Shown here: positions 43,657 through 51,421 of the stretch, piece by piece
Numbering within the stretch: position 1 is the stretch's first letter
Layout: every line of letters begins with the position of its first letter
Assembly (NCBI RefSeq): GCF_017569205.1
Contig: NZ_CP071870.1
Span: 1,922,001-1,986,000 of the forward strand
Source of the DNA: Propioniciclava sp. MC1595
GTDB taxonomy: Bacteria; Actinomycetota; Actinomycetes; Propionibacteriales; Propionibacteriaceae
Reading direction: 5' to 3'
DNA length: 64,000 nucleotides
Made by a program: the position numbers and the translations under genes
Notes under the pieces: generated by a model
The model's database searches: none
What the model saw: the letters and a program-made list of their open reading frames with translations, nothing else
What the model was told of the DNA's origin: nothing

Positions 43657-46542
43657 CTAGCGGCCCATCGCCCGGATGGCCTCCTCGAGCGCCGCCTTGG
43701 CCTCGTTGGTCTTGGCCTGGTACTCGGCGAGGTTGCCCGCGCGCAGGGCCGCCTCGGCGTCCGTGAACGCCGTCTCGGCCCGCTGCATCGCCGCCACGGC
43801 CGCCGCCTCGTCGACCACGCCCGTGGGCGCCTGGCCGGGGGCGGGCGTCTCGGTGGGCGCCGGGGTCTCCCCCGTCGTCGGCGGCGGGGTCGCACCCGAG
43901 CCGACCGGCAGCTCGCCCGTCTCGGCCCCCGCGTCGCCGCGGAACACCAGGTCGAGCGCCTCCTGCAGCGTGTTGCCGATGCCGACGTGCTCACCGAAGC
44001 GCACCACGACGAACGTGAGGGCCGGGTAGGCGCCGGCGCTGCCGGTCCGCTCGGTGTAGATCGGCTCGACGTAGAGCAGGCCGTTGCCCATCGGCAGGGT
44101 CAGCAGGTTGCCGAACTTGATGGACGCCGACCCGCGCGTCTGCGTGTACGGCAGCAGCTTGGCCGCGACCTCGGGGTTCTGCGTGATCGCGTTCTGCGTC
44201 TGGCCGGGCCCGTCGATCTGCTGGGTGTCGGACATCCGCAGGATGCGCAGCTCGCCGTACTTGTCGCTGGAGGCGTCGGCGTTGACCGCCAGGTAGCTGG
44301 CCAGGTTGGCGCGGTTCTGGGGGACGAACACGGCGGTCTGGCTGAACACGGGCTCGTCGTCGGTGGGCCACTTGATCGACAGGTAGTACGTCGGCTCCTT
44401 CAGCCGCTCGTTCTGCTGCACCGGGTCGACCGGCACCTGCCACATGTCGGTGCCGCCGTACCAGACGCGCGGGTCGTCGACGTGGTAGCGGCCGAGCAGC
44501 TCGCGCTGCACCTTGAACAGGTCCTCGGGGTAGCGCAGGTGCGCCAGCAGGTCGTCGCTGATCTCGCTGCGCGGGGTGACCGTGCCGGGGAAGCTGGCGG
44601 CCCACGTGCGGACCAGCGGGTCCTCCTCGTCCCACTGGTAGAGCTTGACGGTGCCGTCGTAGGCGTCGACCACGGCCTTGACCGAGTTGCGCATGTAGTT
44701 GATCGGCTGGTCGAGCTGGGCGCCGAGCACGGTCGTCTGCGTGGTCGAGGTGGCGTCGCGCAGCAGCACCCGCTGGCTGTTGGGGTACGTCGCGGACGTC
44801 GTGTAGGCGTCCACGATCCACACCAGGCGGCCGTCGACGATCGCCGGGTACAGGTTGTTGTCGACGGTCAGCCACGGCGCGACCTTCTCGACGCGCTGCT
44901 TGGGCGTGCGGTCGTACAGGATGCGCGAGTTCTCGTTGACCCGCTCCGAAAGCAGGATGTTGATGTCGGCGAAGCGGGTGGCGTACAGCAGGCGGTGCCA
45001 CAGGTCGCCCATGGGGACGCCGCCGGTGCCGTCGTACTCGTTGTACTGCTCGCCGCCGCCCTCGGCGCCACCGGGCGAGTCGAGCTCGATCGGCTGCTGG
45101 CCCTCGGCGCGCCCGACGATGGCGAAGTTGTCGGACTGCTCACCGAAGTAGATGCGCGACTGGCCCTCCTCGATCTTGCCCACCGGCGGGATGTCGCGGG
45201 TGATCCAGACCGGCTCGCCGTTGCCCTGGCGGCGGTTGCCGTAGGCCGACACGAACCCGTGGCCGTGGGTGTACACGGTGTGGATGTTGTTCCAGTTGGG
45301 GTCGGGGATGTTGGCCTGGTTCAGCTCGCGGGCCGCGATCACGACGTCGGTCATCTGCTCGTCGATCATGTAGCGGTCGATGTCGAGGATCTCGGGGAAC
45401 GCGTAGTAGCCGCGCACCTGCTGGAGCTGGTCGAACGTCGGGCCGATCACCTGCGGGTCCATCAGGCGGATGCCGGGCAGGGCCGCGGCGTCCTCGGCCA
45501 GCTGGCCGGGCGAGACCTGCGTCACCGCCTCGTACTCGGTGATGTCGGTGCCCTCGATGCCGTAGGCCTGCTTGGTCGCCTTGAGGTGCATGGCGATGTA
45601 GTCGTTCTCGCGGTCGGGCTCGTTGGGGCGCACCTGCAGGGTCTGGACGATCATCGGGTAGATCGCCGACAGGATCAGGCTCGACACCACCATGAGCACC
45701 ACGCCCGCGCCGGGCACGACCGTCCGCTGCCAGAAGATGTTCACGACGAACAGCACCGCGACGATGAACGCGATGATCGCGATGACGAGCTTGGCGTTCA
45801 TCCGCGCCTGGTCGTCGGTGTAGTGCAGGCCGGTGAACAGCGTGCCCTGGTCGAGGACCAGCGCGTAGCGGTCGAGCAGGTTCTGCAGGCCGTAGAGCGC
45901 GAGCACGGCCGCGCCGAGCACCGACAGGTGCACCAGCGCCGGACGCGTCGCGCGCCGGCCCGGCTCCCGACCGGCCCCGAGGTTGCCGACGGCGAAGTGG
46001 ACCGCGGCCGCGGCCACGAAGGAGAACACCAGCCCGCTCATCAGCAGGGACGCCGCCAGGCGCCACACCGGGTACTCGAGCATGAAGAACGTCGTGTCCA
46101 GCCCGAACGTGGGGTCGGTCACCCCCGATGTCTGCCGGTTGAGCCAGCCCAGGACCGGCAGGGTCTGGGTCGCGGTCGACAGCCCCGCCATGAAGCCGAA
46201 CACACCCGCGGGCAGCGCCAGGGCGGCCAGGGCGTTCTGCTCGAGCAGGTCACGGTAGCGGTCGAGGACGGCGGAGGCGCCCGTGCGGCGGTGCTGGGGC
46301 CGGCTGCGGAACGCCAGGGCCATGTTCACCCACAGCAGGCCGCCGACGACCAGGGCACCCACCAGGAAGAGCACGGCGCGGGTGACCAGCTGGGTCCAGA
46401 ACACGCCGGTGAACCCGATCGAGTCGAACCAGAGCTTCTCGGTCCAGATCCCCGAGAACAGCAGGAACGCTCCGAGCACGGCGGCCAGGATGACCGCAGT
46501 GACCACGAGGGGGCTGCGGCGGGGGGAGGCGGGTGCTTGCAC
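43657..46542 (-). CDS. UPF0182 family membrane protein
   Basis: 961 residues. About seven membrane helices occupy the first 320 residues (for example SPLVVTAVILAAVLGAFLLFSG), followed by a long extracytoplasmic domain with YEAVTQVSPGQLAEDAA and TVYTHGHGFVSAYGNRRQG segments that are conserved in this family. The last 100 residues are a Pro/Thr-rich linker and a short charged helix. The function is unknown. It lies next to a PDZ-Lon protease gene, as in mycobacteria (Rv3193c-Rv3194c). GTG at 46542 is preceded by AGAGGAG. Confidence 0.9.
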   Translation of the reverse strand: MQAPASPRRSPLVVTAVILAAVLGAFLLFSGIWTEKLWFDSIGFTGVFWTQLVTRAVLFLVGALVVGGLLWVNMALAFRSRPQHRRTGASAVLDRYRDLLEQNALAALALPAGVFGFMAGLSTATQTLPVLGWLNRQTSGVTDPTFGLDTTFFMLEYPVWRLAASLLMSGLVFSFVAAAAVHFAVGNLGAGREPGRRATRPALVHLSVLGAAVLALYGLQNLLDRYALVLDQGTLFTGLHYTDDQARMNAKLVIAIIAFIVAVLFVVNIFWQRTVVPGAGVVLMVVSSLILSAIYPMIVQTLQVRPNEPDRENDYIAMHLKATKQAYGIEGTDITEYEAVTQVSPGQLAEDAAALPGIRLMDPQVIGPTFDQLQQVRGYYAFPEILDIDRYMIDEQMTDVVIAARELNQANIPDPNWNNIHTVYTHGHGFVSAYGNRRQGNGEPVWITRDIPPVGKIEEGQSRIYFGEQSDNFAIVGRAEGQQPIELDSPGGAEGGGEQYNEYDGTGGVPMGDLWHRLLYATRFADINILLSERVNENSRILYDRTPKQRVEKVAPWLTVDNNLYPAIVDGRLVWIVDAYTTSATYPNSQRVLLRDATSTTQTTVLGAQLDQPINYMRNSVKAVVDAYDGTVKLYQWDEEDPLVRTWAASFPGTVTPRSEISDDLLAHLRYPEDLFKVQRELLGRYHVDDPRVWYGGTDMWQVPVDPVQQNERLKEPTYYLSIKWPTDDEPVFSQTAVFVPQNRANLASYLAVNADASSDKYGELRILRMSDTQQIDGPGQTQNAITQNPEVAAKLLPYTQTRGSASIKFGNLLTLPMGNGLLYVEPIYTERTGSAGAYPALTFVVVRFGEHVGIGNTLQEALDLVFRGDAGAETGELPVGSGATPPPTTGETPAPTETPAPGQAPTGVVDEAAAVAAMQRAETAFTDAEAALRAGNLAEYQAKTNEAKAALEEAIRAMGR

Positions 46543-46565
46543 GACGGCGGGCTCCTCTGTGGGGA

Positions 46566-47081
46566 TCAGGCGGACAGGGTGCGGGCGAGGGCGTCGCCCA
46601 GACCGGGGACGAGGTCGTCCGCGGCCAGGAGGTCTTCGGGGTTGCTGCGCAGGCGTGCCACGCCGTAGCGCGTGCCCGCCCGGGTGACCCCCACCACGAC
46701 GCGGACGTCACGGCGCTCGGGGTGCTCGGCGACGAAGGACGCCGCGGCCTCGGGGTCGTCCGGGATGTCGGCCTCCAGGTGCGGGGGGACGAACAGTCGT
46801 TCGACGGCCAGCGCGCAGCCGTGCACGGTCGCCGGCCACGTGATGCGGTCCAGGTCATCGACCAGGTCGGCGCCGGTGCGGAAGCCGTCCTGCTCGATGG
46901 AACTCAGCGCACCGTCGGGGAGGTCGTCGACCCGGGCGACCTGCTCGGCCAGCGACGGCTCGGCGGCCACCAGCTCGGCGGTCGGCACGAGGGCGAACAG
47001 CCGCGCCGGCTGGTCCCACCCCCCGTGGGACACGTGGCGCTCGATCTCCATCAGGGCTGCCACCAGGGCGTCGTCGGTCAT
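46566..47081 (-). CDS. PPA1309-family protein
   Basis: 171-residue acidic cytoplasmic protein with WPATVHGCALAVERLFVPPH and RRDVRVVVGVTRAGTRYGVARLR segments that I recognise from the PPA1309 family of actinobacteria. No catalytic motif is evident. ATG at 47081 overlaps the PDZ-Lon stop (ATGA) and has GAAGGGA upstream; an ATG two codons earlier is less well placed. Its constant position between the PDZ-Lon protease and UPF0182 genes suggests a common role. Confidence 0.8.
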   Translation of the reverse strand: MTDDALVAALMEIERHVSHGGWDQPARLFALVPTAELVAAEPSLAEQVARVDDLPDGALSSIEQDGFRTGADLVDDLDRITWPATVHGCALAVERLFVPPHLEADIPDDPEAAASFVAEHPERRDVRVVVGVTRAGTRYGVARLRSNPEDLLAADDLVPGLGDALARTLSA

Positions 47082-48127
47082 GCACATCCCTTCACGAGGT
47101 GTTCGTTGGCCGGGTCGTTCAGCAGGTCGAGCGAGGCGATCGCGTCCTCGAGCGTGCCCACGCTGACGACGCGGACGCGGGACTGCACGCCGGCCAGGTC
47201 GCTGCAGTTCGCGTCGGGCACGAGGAACACGTCAGCCTGCGCGCGCTCGGCGCTGGCCAGCTTCTCACGGATGCCGGCGACCGCGGTGACCGTCCCGGCG
47301 CCGTCGATGGCACCGGTGCCGGCCACGACGCGGTCCCCCGCCATGTCGCCGGGCGTGACGCGCTCGAAGACAGCCAGCGCCATCATGAGGCCCGCGCTCG
47401 AGCCGCCGAGTGCCGGGTCGAGGCGGATGTCGATGCGCGGGGCGTAGGAGTAGCCCATGACCAGGTTGCCGCCCCAGACCGGGACGCCAGCCTGGGTCTT
47501 GGACGCCGCCGTGTCGATCGCGACGACCCGCTCGGTGCGGTCGCGGCGCACGGTGAACATCACCGACTGGCCGATGCCGCGCTTCTCGATCGCCTCGCGC
47601 ACGGCCGCGACCGTCGGCGTCGGCGTGTCGTCGATCGCGACCACGAAGTCGCCGGGGAACAGCTTGTCCGCCGCCGGGCCGGTGCTGGCCACCGACTGGA
47701 CCATGGGGATCTGCTCCACCGAGATGCCGGCGGCGCGCAGGGCCGCGGCCGCGGCGTCCGCCCGCGAGGTGGCCATCTGCTGGGCCTCGCGGTTGCGCAC
47801 GTCGGTGGCGTTCGTCCGGGCGGGGTAGACGTACTCGCGGGGGTAGACCTCGCGGTCGGGGGCCCAGTGCGCGTACAGGACCTCGGGGAGGCTGATCGGC
47901 GCGTCGGGCCTCGTGATGCTCACGGTGGGGACCAACATCTGCCCGGCGGACTCGAAGGTGTCGAGGCCCTCGACCGCGATCACGGGCTCGCCGCCGGACG
48001 GTGACAGGAGCTCGTGGGTCGCCCCCGGGGAGTACGTCACGAACGGCACCGGCGTCATGGCGATGATGGCCGCGGCGATGACGAACAGCAACGCGGACAC
48101 GGCGGCCGTCCACGTCTGTCTGTTCAT
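47078..48127 (-). CDS. Membrane-anchored PDZ domain / Lon-like (S16) serine protease
   Basis: 349 residues: an N-terminal membrane helix (about 7-27), a linking region, a PDZ domain (about 150-215, KLFPGDFVVAIDDTPTPTV) and a Lon-type proteolytic domain. The Ser-Lys dyad is expected at the Ser of LGGSSAGLMMALAVFE and the Lys of AGIREKLASAERA. YlbL/Rv3194c proteins have this form, with the protease on the outer face of the membrane. ATG at 48127 begins the helix. The downstream overlap with the PPA1309-family gene indicates an operon. Confidence 0.9.
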   Translation of the reverse strand: MNRQTWTAAVSALLFVIAAAIIAMTPVPFVTYSPGATHELLSPSGGEPVIAVEGLDTFESAGQMLVPTVSITRPDAPISLPEVLYAHWAPDREVYPREYVYPARTNATDVRNREAQQMATSRADAAAAALRAAGISVEQIPMVQSVASTGPAADKLFPGDFVVAIDDTPTPTVAAVREAIEKRGIGQSVMFTVRRDRTERVVAIDTAASKTQAGVPVWGGNLVMGYSYAPRIDIRLDPALGGSSAGLMMALAVFERVTPGDMAGDRVVAGTGAIDGAGTVTAVAGIREKLASAERAQADVFLVPDANCSDLAGVQSRVRVVSVGTLEDAIASLDLLNDPANEHLVKGCA

Positions 48128-48209
48128 GCGGGCGATCCTACCGTGCGGTCCGGACGCCCCCCCTTGCCCGATGCACCACAATGGGGGCGTCGAGGAAGGG
48201 AGTCAGACC

Positions 48210-49562
48210 ATGGCAGCCGAGGACCAGCCGAACCCGATGGAGGAGTTCCTCCGGCAGTTCGGCATCACGCCCGGCCCGGACGGCACCTTCGACCTCAACC
48301 AGCTGATGGGTCCCCTGCAGCAGGCGATGCAGCAGTTCAGCCGCCAGATGTCGGCGGCCGGCACCGGGACCGGCGACGGGCTCAACTGGACGCTCATCAA
48401 GGACATCGCCCGCAAGGTGACGGCGTCCTCGGGGCCGGACCCGTCGCCCGCGGCGTCCGAGGCGGTCGCGATCCGCGACACGGTCGGGCTGGCGGAACTG
48501 TGGCTGGACGAGCACACCTCGTTCGGCCGCACGTCGGCCTCGGCGGCCACCTGGAGCCGCGCCGAGTGGGTGGAGGCCACGATCGGGACGTGGGAGCAGC
48601 TGGCCGGCAGCGTCTCCAACTCGCTGGCCGCCGCGGTCGGGTCGCTGCTGCAGCGGGCAGAGCCCGAGGCCGCCGCCATGGTGCAGATGATGGAACCCAT
48701 GATGCGGATGGCCGCCGCCGGCATGCTGTCGGCCCAGGTCGGCCAGGGCATCGGACGCCTCGCGACCGAGGTGCTCTCGGGCTCCGACCTCGGCTTCCCG
48801 CTGACCCCGAAGCCCGTGGTCGCGCTGCTGCCGACCAACATCTCCCACTTCGCCGAGGGGCTGGACGTGCCGCTCGCCGACGTCCGCCTCTACCTGGCCC
48901 TGCGCGAGGCCGCACGCCAGCGGCTCTTCGCCAACGTGGCCTGGCTGGGCCCCCAGATGCTGGCGCTCATCGAGCACTACGCGCGCGGCATCAGCATCGA
49001 CCCCTCGGCGTTCGAGGAGGCCATGGAGGCCCAGATGCAGGGCGGGCTGACCCCCGAGAAGATGGAGGAGTTCGGCCAGCAGATGGCCGGGCGCATCTTC
49101 CAGCCGGCGCTGTCGGAGGAGCAGGTCGAGATCCTGGGCCGCCTCGAGACGCTGGTCGCCAACGTCGAGGGCTGGGTCGACGACGTGGTCTCGCAGGCCA
49201 CCGCGAACCTGATGCCGCGCGCCGACGCGCTGCTGGAGATGGTGCGCCGCCGCCGTGCGAGCGCCGGGGCGTCCGAGAGCGCGCTCAAGACCCTGCTCAA
49301 CCTCGAGTTGCGCCCCCGCCGCGTCCGCGACGCGGCGAACGTGTGGGCCGCCGTGCGCAGCGCCAAGGGCGTCGACGAGCGGGACGCCGTGTGGAGCCAC
49401 CCCGATCTCGTGCCCACCGGCGCCGACCTGGACGACCCGCTCGGCTTCGCCGCCCACGGCCACGTGGCCGAGCAGGCCGCGGCCGAGCTGGACGACCTCG
49501 ACGCGGCGCTGGCACGCCTGATCGAGGAGGAGCGCGGCGGCGAGGGGCCCCGGGCCGACTGA
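48210..49562 (+). CDS. Zincin-like protein, DUF2342 family
   Basis: 450 residues. The start MAAEDQPNPMEEFLRQFG and the middle ALREAARQRLFANVAWLGP match the family often called zinc-dependent metalloprotease (DUF2342/F420-associated type). The His that usually follows in REAAH is Arg here (REAARQRLF), and I find no HExxH, so catalysis is doubtful. A Met/Gln-rich N-terminus precedes the domain. ATG at 48210 follows GAGGAAGGGAG. It diverges from the PDZ-Lon operon, as in mycobacteria. Confidence 0.82.
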   Translation: MAAEDQPNPMEEFLRQFGITPGPDGTFDLNQLMGPLQQAMQQFSRQMSAAGTGTGDGLNWTLIKDIARKVTASSGPDPSPAASEAVAIRDTVGLAELWLDEHTSFGRTSASAATWSRAEWVEATIGTWEQLAGSVSNSLAAAVGSLLQRAEPEAAAMVQMMEPMMRMAAAGMLSAQVGQGIGRLATEVLSGSDLGFPLTPKPVVALLPTNISHFAEGLDVPLADVRLYLALREAARQRLFANVAWLGPQMLALIEHYARGISIDPSAFEEAMEAQMQGGLTPEKMEEFGQQMAGRIFQPALSEEQVEILGRLETLVANVEGWVDDVVSQATANLMPRADALLEMVRRRRASAGASESALKTLLNLELRPRRVRDAANVWAAVRSAKGVDERDAVWSHPDLVPTGADLDDPLGFAAHGHVAEQAAAELDDLDAALARLIEEERGGEGPRAD

Positions 49563-49563
49563 C

Positions 49564-50088
49564 TCAGGCCGGGTTGCGGGCGGCGAAGTCCACGCCCTCG
49601 AGGAAGCCGCGCGCCCGCGACGACGACGGGTGCGCGTTGACCAGCTGCCAGAACCGGGCGCTGTGCTCCCGCTCCTCCAGGTGCGCGACCTCGTGCAACA
49701 GGACGTAGTCGACCACCCAGGTCGGCAGCGTGCGCAGCCGGTCGCTGATCCGGATCTCCCCCGTGGCGATCGTGCACGACCCCCAACGCTGGGACATGTT
49801 CGACACCCAGCGCACCCCGATGGCCGGCTCGGGCCCCGACGCGTGCGGGGCGATGTGCGTGCGGTACAGGTCCTTGGCGCGGGCGGTGAGCTCGTCGTCG
49901 GCCCGCGGCGGGCGGTTGCGCGCCTCCTTGGCCAGGAAGCGGGCCACGAGCCCCGGCACGAGGTCACGGCGTTGCCGGGCGGTCATGTGGTCGGGCACCA
50001 CGACGACCAGCCTGCCGCCCTCCCGGAACGCGGTCATGGTCCGCGTCCGCCGCGTCGAGGTGCGCACCTCGTAGTCCTCCTGGGCCAT
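49564..50088 (-). CDS. M48/YgjP-type metallopeptidase
   Basis: 174 residues with a SprT/YgjP-like zinc site: YVLLHEVAHLEEREHSARFW gives HExxH plus a distal His. The upstream MSQRWGSCTIATGEIRISDRL is the family's second marker. No signal peptide is present, so it is probably cytosolic. It ends two bases from the convergent DUF2342 gene. Its substrate is unknown. Confidence 0.88.
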   Translation of the reverse strand: MAQEDYEVRTSTRRTRTMTAFREGGRLVVVVPDHMTARQRRDLVPGLVARFLAKEARNRPPRADDELTARAKDLYRTHIAPHASGPEPAIGVRWVSNMSQRWGSCTIATGEIRISDRLRTLPTWVVDYVLLHEVAHLEEREHSARFWQLVNAHPSSSRARGFLEGVDFAARNPA

Positions 50089-50111
50089 GGTTCACAGCGT
50101 AGGACGCATGT

Positions 50112-50141
50112 TTGACCCCGCGCGTCGGCGGCCAGTAGGTT
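50112..50141 (+). promoter_or_regulatory. Promoter in the gap before the zinc ribbon gene
   Basis: TTGACC (50112-50117) and TAGGTT (50136-50141) with an 18-base spacer. The start near 50148 would open directly into the hairpin described next. Confidence 0.55.
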
Positions 50142-50147
50142 GTGCGC

Positions 50148-50220
50148 AGGACCCCCGGGAAGGGGTCGGATGCCCGCAGGGGAAGGCAGGCGTCCGACAC
50201 GCCCGGGGGTCTTGCCTTGT
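50148..50220 (+). ncRNA. Candidate structured RNA, unknown class
   Basis: A 10-bp perfect outer stem (50150-50159 with 50202-50211) encloses a second 10-bp stem (50165-50174 with 50189-50198, one G:U) and a 14-base purine-rich loop CGCAGGGGAAGGCA. A partially U-rich tail TTGCCTTGT follows. Outer bases GCGCAG (50144-50149) could also pair with CTGCGC (50223-50228). It is preceded by a promoter and followed by a second -10-like TATGCT (50250-50255) for the next gene. It resembles no riboswitch or housekeeping RNA that I can recognise. Confidence 0.45.
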
Positions 50221-50313
50221 CGCTGCGCGGTCCCTGTGGGCGTTTCCCCTATGCTTGGCAGGGTCAGTCCCAGCGGGAGTCCGGTGGGGAACCGAACAGC
50301 CAGGAGGAAACCC

Positions 50314-50475
50314 GTGTCGAACGACACCTACAGCGGCAAGTTCTACTGCGTGAAGTGCAAGGACCACCGCGAGGCCGAGGGCGCCGTCTCTGTCAACGAG
50401 AAGGGCACCCGCATTGCCAAGGCGAAGTGCCCCGAGTGCGGCACCAACCTCACCCGCTTCCTGCCGAAGGCCTGA
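50314..50475 (+). CDS. Small zinc ribbon protein (DUF5679-like)
   Basis: 53 residues with two CxxC knuckles: FYCVKCKDH (Cys11/Cys14) and AKCPECGTN (Cys39/Cys42), forming a zinc ribbon. It resembles DUF5679 proteins. GTG at 50314 has a strong AGGAGGAAA site. The upstream gap holds a structured RNA candidate, and a hairpin at 50493-50528 follows. The function is unknown; nucleic-acid binding is plausible. Confidence 0.8.
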   Translation: MSNDTYSGKFYCVKCKDHREAEGAVSVNEKGTRIAKAKCPECGTNLTRFLPKA

Positions 50476-50492
50476 GTCCTCGGCAGACAGCC

Positions 50493-50528
50493 ACGAGGGG
50501 CGTCGGGATCATTCCCGGCGCCCCTCGT
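50493..50528 (+). terminator. Hairpin after the zinc ribbon gene
   Basis: Arms 50493-50507 and 50514-50528 (ACGAGGGGCGTCGGG and its complement with one G:U) around a 6-base loop, 17 bases after the stop. Confidence 0.78.
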
Positions 50529-50617
50529 CCGTCCCCGGACGGGACGGTGTTGTCCGATTGTTGTCCGTCCTCCGTGGTCCCTCCCCCCGACGCCCCCGCT
50601 GCGGCACGCTGGTGCGC

Positions 50618-51415
50618 GTGCCCACCCCACGCCTGACCCTCACCCGCCCCCTGTGCGTCCTCTGGCGCCCCGACGGGCGCCTCCAACTCGGCCTCGACTG
50701 CGAGGACGGCCTGGTCCTGGCCGACGTCCCCGCCGGCACGGACGCCGCCCTGCGCGCCTTCCGCTCCCCCCGCACCCCGCTCGAGGTGTCGCGCCTGGTG
50801 CCGCTGGTCCCCCGTGAGGACCTGGACCGCGTCCTGGGTGCCCTCCTCGACCGCGGGCTCCTCGCGCCCGAGCCCGCCGGTCACGCCGGCACCGCGACGG
50901 TGCTCGGCACCGGGCCGCTGGCCGAGCACGTCGCCGAGCTCCTGGCCGGCGAGGGGATGGCCGTCCGCACCGGCACCCGGGCCGCCACCGACGCGGTGGG
51001 CCTCGTCGTCGTATGCACGGCGACGGTGGAGCCCGACCGGGTGCTCACCCGGGACCTCACGGCCGCGGGCATCCCCCACCTGGTCGTGCGCGCGGAACCG
51101 GAGCGCGCGGTGGTCGGCCCCTTCGTCGTCCCGGGACGGACCGCGTGCGTCCACTGCTCCGACCTCGTCCGGCGGGAGCTGGACCCCGGCTGGCCGCACC
51201 TGCTGGCCCAGCTGTGCCGCAGCGAGCACCTCCCCGCACCCCGGCAGGCGGCCTGGGCGGCCGCGATGGCTGCCGCGCAGGTGGCGTGCTGGCGCTCCGG
51301 CCAGGTGCCTGAGACGGGCGGGACGACCCTGGAACTGGACGCCCACACCGGCGCGCTGGGGGCGCGCCGCTGGCCGCGCCACCCCGACTGCGGGTGCGTG
51401 CTCGCCGCCGCGTAG
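50618..51415 (+). CDS. ThiF/E1-like protein (cyclodehydratase-related)
   Basis: 265 residues. The first third is a small winged-helix-like region with PLEVSRLVPLVPREDLDRVL; a Rossmann part (TVLGTGPLAEHVAELLAGEG) and an E1-like end follow. The zinc pairs are CVHC (in GRTACVHCSDLVRRELDP) and CGC near the C-terminus (HPDCGCVLAAA), as in the ThiF/MoeB superfamily and cyclodehydratases. It has no partner peptide or YcaO gene here. The equivalent location in mycobacteria holds a comparable gene next to uvrD2. GTG at 50618 or 50612 could start it. Confidence 0.75.
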   Translation: MPTPRLTLTRPLCVLWRPDGRLQLGLDCEDGLVLADVPAGTDAALRAFRSPRTPLEVSRLVPLVPREDLDRVLGALLDRGLLAPEPAGHAGTATVLGTGPLAEHVAELLAGEGMAVRTGTRAATDAVGLVVVCTATVEPDRVLTRDLTAAGIPHLVVRAEPERAVVGPFVVPGRTACVHCSDLVRRELDPGWPHLLAQLCRSEHLPAPRQAAWAAAMAAAQVACWRSGQVPETGGTTLELDAHTGALGARRWPRHPDCGCVLAAA

Positions 51416-51421
51416 GGCCCG

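Noticed and set aside
50144-50228. Signal recognition particle RNA, 6S RNA, 6C RNA or ZTP riboswitch
   Set aside because: None of the invariant motifs (GGAAGG in the SRP asymmetric loop context, C6 loops, ZTP core) could be placed on the two stems.
50250-50313. Cobalamin-type riboswitch in the leader of the zinc ribbon gene
   Set aside because: CCGGTGGGGAACCG looks superficially similar, but the conserved B12-box and flanking core elements are missing; it is probably just a small hairpin.
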